64,000 nucleotides of DNA from Acanthosepion esculentum (Eukaryota; Mollusca; Cephalopoda; Sepiida; Sepiidae): the NCBI GenBank assembly GCA_964036315.1, contig OZ038482.1:14371434-14435433 (forward strand), read 5' to 3'. The notes under the pieces are model-generated. The model saw only the letters and a list, made by a program, of their open reading frames with translations. It made no database searches and had not been told where the DNA came from. Positions 48,661-60,834 of this stretch are shown here, piece by piece. The position numbers and the translations under genes were made by a program. Each line of letters starts with the position of its first letter. The stretch's first letter is position 1.

Positions 48661-48730
48661 TCAGGACGGTAATGCATCTTGTCATGGAAGAAAGGAGATT
48701 AAAGTTTTCTTCAGGACGGTAATGCATCTT

Positions 48731-50123
48731 GTCATGGAACAAAGGATATTAAAGTTTTCTTATGGGCGGTAATGCATCTTGTCATGGAACAAAGGAGATT
48801 AAAGTTTTCTTCAGAACGGTAATGCATGTTGCCATGGAAAAAGGAGATTAAAGTTTTCTTCAGGACGGTAATGCATCTTGTCATGGAAGAAAGGAGATTA
48901 AAGTTTTCTTCAGGACGGTAATGCATCTTGTCATGGAACAAAGGATATTAAAGTTTTCTTATGGGCGGTAATGCATCTTGTCATGGAACAAAGGAGATTA
49001 AAGTTTTCTTCAGAACGGTAATGCATGTTGCCATGGAAAAAGGAGATTAAAGTTTTCTTCAGGACGGTAATGCATCTTGTCATGGAAGAAAGGAGATTAA
49101 AGTTTTCTTCAGGACGGTAATGCATCTTGTCATGGAACAAAGGATATTAAAGTTTTCTTATGGGCGGTAATGCATCTTGTCATGGAACAAAGGAGATTAA
49201 AGTTTTCTTCAGAACGGTAATGCATGTTGCCATGGAAAAAGGAGATTAAAGTTTTCTTCAGGACGGTAATGCATCTTGTCATGGAAGAAAGGAGATTAAA
49301 GTTTTCTTCAGGACGGTAATGCATCTTGTCATGGAACAAAGGATATTAAAGTTTTCTTATGGGCGGTAATGCATCTTGTCATGGAACAAAGGAGATTAAA
49401 GTTTTCTTCAGAACGGTAATGCATGTTGCCATGGAAAAAGGAGATTAAAGTTTTCTTCAGGACGGTAATGCATCTTGTCATGGAAGAAAGGAGATTAAAG
49501 TTTTCTTCAGGACGGTAATGCATCTTGTCATGGAACAAAGGATATTAAAGTTTTCTTATGGGCGGTAATGCATCTTGTCATGGAACAAAGGAGATTAAAG
49601 TTTTCTTCAGAACGGTAATGCATGTTGCCATGGAAAAAGGAGATTAAAGTTTTCTTCAGGACGGTAATGCATCTTGTCATGGAAGAAAGGAGATTAAAGT
49701 TTTCTTCAGGACGGTAATGCATCTTGTCATGGAACAAAGGATATTAAAGTTTTCTTATGGGCGGTAATGCATCTTGTCATGGAACAAAGGAGATTAAAGT
49801 TTTCTTCAGAACGGTAATGCATGTTGCCATGGAAAAAGGAGATTAAAGTTTTCTTCAGGACGGTAATGCATCTTGTCATGGAAGAAAGGAGATTAAAGTT
49901 TTCTTCAGGACGGTAATGCATCTTGTCATGGAACAAAGGATATTAAAGTTTTCTTATGGGCGGTAATGCATCTTGTCATGGAACAAAGGAGATTAAAGTT
50001 TTCTTCAGAACGGTAATGCATGTTGCCATGGAAAAAGGAGATTAAAGTTTTCTTCAGGACGGTAATGCATCTTGTCATGGAAGAAAGGAGATTAAAGTTT
50101 TCTTCAGGACGGTAATGCATCTT
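48731..50123 (+). repeat. Seven tandem copies of a 199-bp four-unit repeat
   Basis: Period starts are 48,731, 48,930, 49,129, 49,328, 49,527, 49,726 and 49,925. Each copy holds GATATT-CTTATGGGCGG, a standard unit, the 49-bp unit (CAGAACGG, CATGTTGCC, AAAAAGG) and a GGAAGAAAGG unit. I saw no difference between copies. The 199-bp length is close to one nucleosome plus linker. Confidence 0.92.
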
Positions 50124-51100
50124 GTCATGGAACAAAGGAGATTAAAGTTTTCTTCAGGACGGTAATGCATCTTGTCATGGAAGAAAGGAGATTAAAGTTT
50201 TCTTCAGGGCGGTTATGCATCTTGTCATGGAACAAATGAGATTAAAGTTTTCTTTAGGACGGTAATGCATCTTGTCATGGAACAAAGGAGATTAAAGTTT
50301 TCTTCAGGACGGTAATGCATCTTGTCATGGAAGAAAGGAGATTAAAGTTTTCTTCAGGGCGGTTATGCATCTTGTCATGGAACAAATGAGATTAAAGTTT
50401 TCTTTAGGACGGTAATGCATCTTGTCATGGAACAAAGGATATTAAAGTTTTCTTTAGGACGGTAATGCATCTTGTCATGGAACAAAGGATATTAAAGTTT
50501 TCTTATGGGCGGTAATGCATCTTGTCATGGAACAAAGGAGATTAAAGTTTTCTTCAGGACGGTAATGCATCTTGTCATGGAACAAAGGAGATTAAAGTTT
50601 TCTTCAGGACGGTAATGCATCTTGTCATGGAAGAAAGGAGATTAAAGTTTTCTTCAGGGCGGTTATGCATCTTGTCATGGAACAAATGAGATTAAAGTTT
50701 TCTTTAGGACGGTAATGCATCTTGTCATGGAACAAAGGAGATTAAAGTTTTCTTCAGGACGGTAATGCATCTTGTCATGGAAGAAAGGAGATTAAAGTTT
50801 TCTTCAGGACGGTAATGCATCTTGTCATGGAAGAAAGGAGATTAAAGTTTTCTTCAGGACGGTAATGCATCTTGTCATGGAACAAAGGAGATTAAAGTTT
50901 TCTTCAGGACGGTAATGCATCTTGTCATGGAAGAAAGGAGATTAAAGTTTTCTTCAGGGCGGTTATGCATCTTGTCATGGAACAAATGAGATTAAAGTTT
51001 TCTTTAGGACGGTAATGCATCTTGTCATGGAACAAAGGAGATTAAAGTTTTCTTCAGGACGGTAATGCATCTTGTCATGGAAAAAAAGAGATTAAAGTTT

Positions 51101-54100
51101 TCTTCAGGACGGTAATGCATCTTGTCATGGAACAAAGGAGATTAAAGTTTTCTTCAGGACGGTAATGCATCTTGTCATGGAACAAAGGAGATTAAAGTTT
51201 TCTTCAGGACGGTAATGCATCTTGTCATGGAAGAAAGGAGATTAAAGTTTTCTTCAGGGCGGTTATGCATCTTGTCATGGAACAAATGAGATTAAAGTTT
51301 TCTTTAGGACGGTAATGCATCTTGTCATGGAACAAAGGATATTAAAGTTTTCTTCAGGACGGTAATGCATATTGTCATGGAACAAAGGATATTAAAGTTT
51401 TCTTATGGGCGGTAATGCATCTTGTCATGGAACAAAGGATATTAAAGTCTTCTTCAGGACGGTAATGCATATTGTCATGGAACAAAGGATATTAAAGTTT
51501 TCTTATGGGCGGTAATGCATCTTGTCATGGAACAAAGGAGATTAAAGTTTTCTTCAGAACGGTAATGCATGTTGCCATGGAAAAAGGAGATTAAAGTTTT
51601 CTTCAGGACGGTAATGCATCTTGTCATGGAAAAAAAGAGATTAAAGTTTTCTTCAGGACGGTAATGCATCTTGTCATGGAACAAAGGAGATTAAAGTTTT
51701 CTTCAGGGCGGTTATGCATCTTGTCATGGAACAAATGAGATTAAAGTTTTCTTTAGGACGGTAATGCATCTTGTCATGGAACAAAGGATATTAAAGTTTT
51801 CTTTAGGACGGTAATGCATCTTGTCATGGAACAAAGGATATTAAAGTTTTCTTATGGGCGGTAATGCATCTTGTCATGGAACAAAGGATATTAAAGTTTT
51901 CTTATGGGCGGTAATGCATCTTGTCATGGAACAAAGGAGATTAAAGTTTTCTTCAGAACGGTAATGCATGTTGCCATGGAAAAAGGAGATTAAAGTTTTC
52001 TTCAGGACGGTAATGCATCTTGTCATGGAAAAAAAGAGATTAAAGTTTTCTTCAGGACGGTAATGCATCTTGTCATGGAACAAAGGAGATTAAAGTTTTC
52101 TTCAGGACGGTAATGCATCTTGTCATGGAAGAAAGGAGATTAAAGTTTTCTTCAGGGCGGTTATGCATCTTGTCATGGAACAAATGAGATTAAAGTTTTC
52201 TTTAGGACGGTAATGCATCTTGTCATGGAACAAAGGATATTAAAGTCTTCTTCAGGACGGTAATGCATCTTGTCATGGAACAAAGGATATTAAAGTTTTC
52301 TTATGGGCGGTAATGCATCTTGTCATGGAACAAAGGATATTAAAGTTTTCTTATGGGCGGTAATGCATCTTGTCATGGAACAAAGGAGATTAAAGTTTTC
52401 TTCAGGACGGTAATGCATCTTGTCATGGAAGAAAGGAGATTAAAGTTTTCTTCAGAACGGTAATGCATGTTGCCATGGAAAAAGGAGATTAAAGTTTTCT
52501 TCAGGACGGTAATGCATCTTGTCATGGAAAAAAAGAGATTAAAGTTTTCTTCAGGACGGTAATGCATCTTGTCATGGAACAAAGGAGATTAAAGTTTTCT
52601 TCAGGACGGTAATGCATCTTGTCATGGAACAAAGGAGATTAAAGTTTTCTTCAGGACGGTAATGCATCTTGTCATGGAAGAAAGGAGATTAAAGTTTTCT
52701 TCAGGACGGTAATGCATCTTGTCATGGAACAAAGGATATTAAAGTTTTCTTATGGGCGGTAATGCATCTTGTCATGGAACAAAGGATATTAAAGTTTTCT
52801 TATGGGCGGTAATGCATCTTGTCATGGAACAAAGGAGATTAAAGTTTTCTTCAGGACGGTAATGCATCTTGTCATGGAACAAAGGAGATTAAAGTTTTCT
52901 TCAGGACGGTAATGCATCTTGTCATGGAACAAAGGAGATTAAAGTTTTCTTCAGGGCGGTTATGCATCTTGTCATGGAACAAAGGATATTAAAGTTTTCT
53001 TATGGGCGGTAATGCATCTTGTCATGGAACAAAGGATATTAAAGTTTTCTTATGGGCGGTAATGCATCTTGTCATGGAACAAAGGATATTAAAGTTTTCT
53101 TCAGGGCGGTTATGCATCTTGTCATGGAACAAATGAGATTAAAGTTTTCTTTAGGACGGTAATGCATCTTGTCATGGAACAAAGGATATTAAAGTTTTCT
53201 TCAGGACGGTAATGCATCTTGTCATGGAACAAAGGATATTAAAGTTTTCTTATGGGCGGTAATGCATCTTGTCATGGAACAAAGGAGATTAAAGTTTTCT
53301 TCAGAACGGTAATGCATGTTGCCATGGAAAAAGGAGATTAAAGTTTTCTTCAGGACGGTAATGCATCTTGTCATGGAAAAAAAGAGATTAAAGTTTTCTT
53401 CAGGACGGTAATGCATCTTGTCATGGAACAAAGGATATTAAAGTTTTCTTCAGGACGGTAATGCATCTTGTCATGGAACAAAGGAGATTAAAGTTTTCTT
53501 CAGGACGGTAATGCATCTTGTCATGGAACAAAGGAGATTAAAGTTTTCTTCAGGGCGGTTATGCATCTTGTCATGGAACAAAGGATATTAAAGTCTTCTT
53601 CAGGACGGTAATGCATCTTGTCATGGAAAAAAAGAGATTAAAGTTTTCTTCAGGACGGTAATGCATCTTGTCATGGAAAAAAAGAGATTAAAGTTTTCTT
53701 CAGGACGGTAATGCATCTTGTCATGGAAAAAAAGAGATTAAAGTTTTCTTCAGGGCGGTTATGCATCTTGTCATGGAAAAAAAGAGATTAAAGTTTTCTT
53801 CAGGACGGTAATGCATCTTGTCATGGAAAAAAAGAGATTAAAGTTTTCTTCAGGACGGTAATGCATCTTGTCATGGAAAAAAAGAGATTAAAGTTTTCTT
53901 CAGGACGGTAATGCATCTTGTCATGGAAAAAAAGAGATTAAAGTTTTCTTCAGGACGGTAATGCATCTTGTCATGGAAAAAAAGAGATTAAAGTTTTCTT
54001 CAGGGCGGTTATGCATCTTGTCATGGAACAAAGGAGATTAAAGTCTTCTTCAGGACGGTAATGCATCTTGTCATGGAACAAAGGAGATTAAAGTTTTCTT

Positions 54101-56992
54101 CAGGACGGTAATGCATCTTGTCATGGAACAAAGGAGATTAAAGTTTTCTTCAGGACGGTAATGCATCTTGTCATGGAAGAAAGGAGATTAAAGTTTTCTT
54201 CAGGGCGGTTATGCATCTTGTCATGGAACAAATGAGATTAAAGTTTTCTTTAGGACGGTAATGCATCTTGTCATGGAACAAAGGATATTAAAGTTTTCTT
54301 CAGGACGGTAATGCATATTGTCATGGAACAAAGGATATTAAAGTTTTCTTATGGGCGGTAATGCATCTTGTCATGGAACAAAGGATATTAAAGTCTTCTT
54401 CAGGACGGTAATGCATATTGTCATGGAACAAAGGATATTAAAGTTTTCTTATGGGCGGTAATGCATCTTGTCATGGAACAAAGGAGATTAAAGTTTTCTT
54501 CAGAACGGTAATGCATGTTGCCATGGAAAAAGGAGATTAAAGTTTTCTTCAGGACGGTAATGCATCTTGTCATGGAAAAAAAGAGATTAAAGTTTTCTTC
54601 AGGACGGTAATGCATCTTGTCATGGAACAAAGGAGATTAAAGTTTTCTTCAGGGCGGTTATGCATCTTGTCATGGAACAAATGAGATTAAAGTTTTCTTT
54701 AGGACGGTAATGCATCTTGTCATGGAACAAAGGATATTAAAGTTTTCTTTAGGACGGTAATGCATCTTGTCATGGAACAAAGGATATTAAAGTTTTCTTA
54801 TGGGCGGTAATGCATCTTGTCATGGAACAAAGGATATTAAAGTTTTCTTATGGGCGGTAATGCATCTTGTCATGGAACAAAGGAGATTAAAGTTTTCTTC
54901 AGAACGGTAATGCATGTTGCCATGGAAAAAGGAGATTAAAGTTTTCTTCAGGACGGTAATGCATCTTGTCATGGAAAAAAAGAGATTAAAGTTTTCTTCA
55001 GGACGGTAATGCATCTTGTCATGGAACAAAGGAGATTAAAGTTTTCTTCAGGACGGTAATGCATCTTGTCATGGAAGAAAGGAGATTAAAGTTTTCTTCA
55101 GGGCGGTTATGCATCTTGTCATGGAACAAATGAGATTAAAGTTTTCTTTAGGACGGTAATGCATCTTGTCATGGAACAAAGGATATTAAAGTCTTCTTCA
55201 GGACGGTAATGCATCTTGTCATGGAACAAAGGATATTAAAGTTTTCTTATGGGCGGTAATGCATCTTGTCATGGAACAAAGGATATTAAAGTTTTCTTAT
55301 GGGCGGTAATGCATCTTGTCATGGAACAAAGGAGATTAAAGTTTTCTTCAGGACGGTAATGCATCTTGTCATGGAAGAAAGGAGATTAAAGTTTTCTTCA
55401 GAACGGTAATGCATGTTGCCATGGAAAAAGGAGATTAAAGTTTTCTTCAGGACGGTAATGCATCTTGTCATGGAAAAAAAGAGATTAAAGTTTTCTTCAG
55501 GACGGTAATGCATCTTGTCATGGAACAAAGGAGATTAAAGTTTTCTTCAGGACGGTAATGCATCTTGTCATGGAACAAAGGAGATTAAAGTTTTCTTCAG
55601 GACGGTAATGCATCTTGTCATGGAAGAAAGGAGATTAAAGTTTTCTTCAGGACGGTAATGCATCTTGTCATGGAACAAAGGATATTAAAGTTTTCTTATG
55701 GGCGGTAATGCATCTTGTCATGGAACAAAGGATATTAAAGTTTTCTTATGGGCGGTAATGCATCTTGTCATGGAACAAAGGAGATTAAAGTTTTCTTCAG
55801 GACGGTAATGCATCTTGTCATGGAACAAAGGAGATTAAAGTTTTCTTCAGGACGGTAATGCATCTTGTCATGGAACAAAGGAGATTAAAGTTTTCTTCAG
55901 GGCGGTTATGCATCTTGTCATGGAACAAAGGATATTAAAGTTTTCTTATGGGCGGTAATGCATCTTGTCATGGAACAAAGGATATTAAAGTTTTCTTATG
56001 GGCGGTAATGCATCTTGTCATGGAACAAAGGATATTAAAGTTTTCTTCAGGGCGGTTATGCATCTTGTCATGGAACAAATGAGATTAAAGTTTTCTTTAG
56101 GACGGTAATGCATCTTGTCATGGAACAAAGGATATTAAAGTTTTCTTCAGGACGGTAATGCATCTTGTCATGGAACAAAGGATATTAAAGTTTTCTTATG
56201 GGCGGTAATGCATCTTGTCATGGAACAAAGGAGATTAAAGTTTTCTTCAGAACGGTAATGCATGTTGCCATGGAAAAAGGAGATTAAAGTTTTCTTCAGG
56301 ACGGTAATGCATCTTGTCATGGAAAAAAAGAGATTAAAGTTTTCTTCAGGACGGTAATGCATCTTGTCATGGAACAAAGGATATTAAAGTTTTCTTCAGG
56401 ACGGTAATGCATCTTGTCATGGAACAAAGGAGATTAAAGTTTTCTTCAGGACGGTAATGCATCTTGTCATGGAACAAAGGAGATTAAAGTTTTCTTCAGG
56501 GCGGTTATGCATCTTGTCATGGAACAAAGGATATTAAAGTCTTCTTCAGGACGGTAATGCATCTTGTCATGGAAAAAAAGAGATTAAAGTTTTCTTCAGG
56601 ACGGTAATGCATCTTGTCATGGAAAAAAAGAGATTAAAGTTTTCTTCAGGACGGTAATGCATCTTGTCATGGAAAAAAAGAGATTAAAGTTTTCTTCAGG
56701 GCGGTTATGCATCTTGTCATGGAAAAAAAGAGATTAAAGTTTTCTTCAGGACGGTAATGCATCTTGTCATGGAAAAAAAGAGATTAAAGTTTTCTTCAGG
56801 ACGGTAATGCATCTTGTCATGGAAAAAAAGAGATTAAAGTTTTCTTCAGGACGGTAATGCATCTTGTCATGGAAAAAAAGAGATTAAAGTTTTCTTCAGG
56901 ACGGTAATGCATCTTGTCATGGAAAAAAAGAGATTAAAGTTTTCTTCAGGGCGGTTATGCATCTTGTCATGGAACAAAGGAGATTAAAGTCT
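51101..56992 (+). repeat. 2,946-bp tandem duplication, two near-identical copies
   Basis: Copy 1 is about 51,101-54,046 and copy 2 about 54,047-56,992; 59 units each, four of them 49 bp. Rare markers such as GCATATTGTCATGG (51,368 and 51,468; 54,314 and 54,414) and AAAGTCTTCTTC recur at exactly 2,946 bp. Spot comparison along the length found no difference inside the copies. Confidence 0.88.
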
Positions 56993-57000
56993 TCTTCAGG

Positions 57001-58200
57001 ACGGTAATGCATCTTGTCATGGAAAAAAAGAGATTAAAGTTTTCTTCAGGACGGTAATGCATCTTGTCATGGAACAAAGGATATTAAAGTTTTCTTCAGG
57101 ACGGTAATGCATCTTGTCATGGAAAAAAAGAGATTAAAGTTTTCTTCAGGACGGTAATGCATCTTGTCATGGAAAAAAAGAGATTAAAGTTTTCTTCAGG
57201 ACGGTAATGCATCTTGTCATGGAAAAAAAGAGATTAAAGTTTTCTTCAGGACGGTAATGCATCTTGTCATGGAAAAAAAGAGATTAAAGTTTTCTTCAGG
57301 ACGGTAATGCATCTTGTCATGGAAAAAAAGAGATTAAAGTTTTCTTCAGGACGGTAATGCATCTTGTCATGGAAAAAAAGAGATTAAAGTTTTCTTCAGG
57401 ACGGTAATGCATCTTGTCATGGAAAAAAAGAGATTAAAGTTTTCTTCAGGACGGTAATGCATCTTGTCATGGAAAAAAAGAGATTAAAGTTTTCTTCAGG
57501 ACGGTAATGCATCTTGTCATGGAAAAAAAGAGATTAAAGTTTTCTTCAGGGCGGTTATGCATCTTGTCATGGAACAAAGGAGATTAAAGTCTTCTTCAGG
57601 ACGGTAATGCATCTTGTCATGGAAAAAAAGAGATTAAAGTTTTCTTCAGGACGGTAATGCATCTTGTCATGGAACAAAGGATATTAAAGTTTTCTTCAGG
57701 ACGGTAATGCATCTTGTCATGGAAAAAAAGAGATTAAAGTTTTCTTCAGGACGGTAATGCATCTTGTCATGGAAAAAAAGAGATTAAAGTTTTCTTCAGG
57801 ACGGTAATGCATCTTGTCATGGAAAAAAAGAGATTAAAGTTTTCTTCAGGACGGTAATGCATCTTGTCATGGAAAAAAAGAGATTAAAGTTTTCTTCAGG
57901 ACGGTAATGCATCTTGTCATGGAAAAAAAGAGATTAAAGTTTTCTTCAGGACGGTAATGCATCTTGTCATGGAAAAAAAGAGATTAAAGTTTTCTTCAGG
58001 ACGGTAATGCATCTTGTCATGGAAAAAAAGAGATTAAAGTTTTCTTCAGGACGGTAATGCATCTTGTCATGGAAAAAAAGAGATTAAAGTTTTCTTCAGG
58101 ACGGTAATGCATCTTGTCATGGAAAAAAAGAGATTAAAGTTTTCTTCAGGGCGGTTATGCATCTTGTCATGGAAAAAAAGAGATTAAAGTTTTCTTCAGG
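57001..58200 (+). repeat. 600-bp higher-order repeat of A-tract units
   Basis: 57,001-57,600 and 57,601-58,200 match base for base except near the end of the second copy. Most of the twelve units carry GGAAAAAAAGAG, a run of seven A, instead of GGAACAAAGGAG. Runs of the same A-tract unit also fill about 53,620-54,000 and 56,560-56,940. The last A-tract run ends near 58,490. Confidence 0.85.
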
Positions 58201-58816
58201 ACGGTAATGCATCTTGTCATGGAAAAAAAGAGATTAAAGTTTTCTTCAGGACGGTAATGCATCTTGTCATGGAAAAAAAGAGATTAAAGTTTTCTTCAGG
58301 ACGGTAATGCATCTTGTCATGGAAAAAAAGAGATTAAAGTTTTCTTCAGGACGGTAATGCATCTTGTCATGGAAAAAAAGAGATTAAAGTTTTCTTCAGG
58401 GCGGTTATGCATCTTGTCATGGAACAAAGGAGATTAAAGTCTTCTTCAGGACGGTAATGCATCTTGTCATGGAAAAAAAGAGATTAAAGTTTTCTTCAGG
58501 ACGGTAATGCATCTTGTCATGGAACAAAGGATATTAAAGTTTTCTTCAGGACGGTAATGCATCTTGTCATGGAACAAAGGATATTAAAGTTTTCTTCAGG
58601 ACGGTAATGCATCTTGTCATGGAACAAAGGAGATTAAAGTTTTCTTCAGGACGGTAATGCATCTTGTCATGGAACAAAGGAGATTAAAGTTTTCTTCAGG
58701 ACGGTAATGCATCTTGTCATGGAAGAAAGGAGATTAAAGTTTTCTTCAGGACGGTAATGCATCTTGTCATGGAAAAAAAGAGATTAAAGTTTTCTTCAGG
58801 ACGGTAATGCATCTTG

Positions 58817-60830
58817 TCATGGAACAAAGGAGATTAAAGTTTTCTTCAGGACGGTAATGCATCTTGTCATGGAACAAAGGAGATTAAAGTTTTCTTCAGA
58901 ACGGTAATGCATGTTGCCATGGAAAAAGGAGATTAAAGTTTTCTTCAGGACGGTAATGCATCTTGTCATGGAAAAAAAGAGATTAAAGTTTTCTTCAGGA
59001 CGGTAATGCATCTTGTCATGGAACAAAGGAGATTAAAGTTTTCTTCAGGACGGTAATGCATCTTGTCATGGAACAAAGGAGATTAAAGTTTTCTTCAGGA
59101 CGGTAATGCATCTTGTCATGGAAGAAAGGAGATTAAAGTTTTCTTCAGGACGGTAATGCATCTTGTCATGGAAAAAAAGAGATTAAAGTTTTCTTCAGGA
59201 CGGTAATGCATCTTGTCATGGAACAAAGGAGATTAAAGTTTTCTTCAGGACGGTAATGCATCTTGTCATGGAAGAAAGGAGATTAAAGTTTTCTTCAGGA
59301 CGGTAATGCATCTTGTCATGGAAGAAAGGAGATTAAAGTTTTCTTCAGGACGGTAATGCATCTTGTCATGGAACAAAGGAGATTAAAGTTTTCTTCAGAA
59401 CGGTAATGCATGTTGCCATGGAAAAAGGAGATTAAAGTTTTCTTCAGGACGGTAATGCATCTTGTCATGGAAAAAAAGAGATTAAAGTTTTCTTCAGGAC
59501 GGTAATGCATCTTGTCATGGAACAAAGGAGATTAAAGTTTTCTTCAGGACGGTAATGCATCTTGTCATGGAACAAAGGAGATTAAAGTTTTCTTCAGGAC
59601 GGTAATGCATCTTGTCATGGAAGAAAGGAGATTAAAGTTTTCTTCAGGACGGTAATGCATCTTGTCATGGAAAAAAAGAGATTAAAGTTTTCTTCAGGAC
59701 GGTAATGCATCTTGTCATGGAACAAAGGAGATTAAAGTTTTCTTCAGGACGGTAATGCATCTTGTCATGGAAGAAAGGAGATTAAAGTTTTCTTCAGAAC
59801 GGTAATGCATGTTGCCATGGAAAAAGGAGATTAAAGTTTTCTTCAGGACGGTAATGCATCTTGTCATGGAAAAAAAGAGATTAAAGTTTTCTTCAGGACG
59901 GTAATGCATCTTGTCATGGAACAAAGGAGATTAAAGTTTTCTTCAGGACGGTAATGCATCTTGTCATGGAACAAAGGAGATTAAAGTTTTCTTCAGGACG
60001 GTAATGCATCTTGTCATGGAAGAAAGGAGATTAAAGTTTTCTTCAGGACGGTAATGCATCTTGTCATGGAAAAAAAGAGATTAAAGTTTTCTTCAGGACG
60101 GTAATGCATCTTGTCATGGAACAAAGGAGATTAAAGTTTTCTTCAGGACGGTAATGCATCTTGTCATGGAAGAAAGGAGATTAAAGTTTTCTTCAGGGCG
60201 GTTATGCATCTTGTCATGGAACAAATGAGATTAAAGTTTTCTTTAGGACGGTAATGCATCTTGTCATGGAACAAAGGAGATTAAAGTTTTCTTCAGGACG
60301 GTAATGCATGTTGCCATGGAAAAAGGAGATTAAAGTTTTCTTCAGGACGGTAATGCATCTTGTCATGGAACAAAGGAGATTAAAGTTTTCTTCAGGACGG
60401 TAATGCATCTTGTCATGGAACAAAGGAGATTAAAGTTTTCTTCAGGACGGTAATGCATCTTGTCATGGAACAAAGGAGATTAAAGTTTTCTTCAGGACGG
60501 TAATGAATCTTGTCATGGAACAAAGGAGATTAAAGTTTTCTTCAGGACGGTAATGCATCTTGTCATGGAACAAAGGAGATTAAAGTTTTCTTCAGGACGG
60601 TAATGCATCTTGTCATGGAAGAAAGGAGATTAAAGTTTTCTTCAGGACGGTAATGCATCTTGTCATGGAAAAAAAGAGATTAAAGTTTTCTTCAGGACGG
60701 TAATGCATCTTGTCATGGAACAAAGGAGATTAAAGTTTTCTTCAGGACGGTAATGCATCTTGTCATGGAAGAAAGGAGATTAAAGTTTTCTTCAGAACGG
60801 TAATGCATGTTGCCATGGAAAAAGGAGATT
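58817..60830 (+). repeat. 499-bp higher-order repeat zone
   Basis: The linked 49-bp unit and its neighbours recur from 58,817, 59,316, 59,715, 60,214 and 60,713 with steps of 499, 399, 499 and 499 bp, that is ten-unit blocks with one 49-bp unit and one eight-unit version. Confidence 0.75.
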
Positions 60831-60834
60831 AAAG

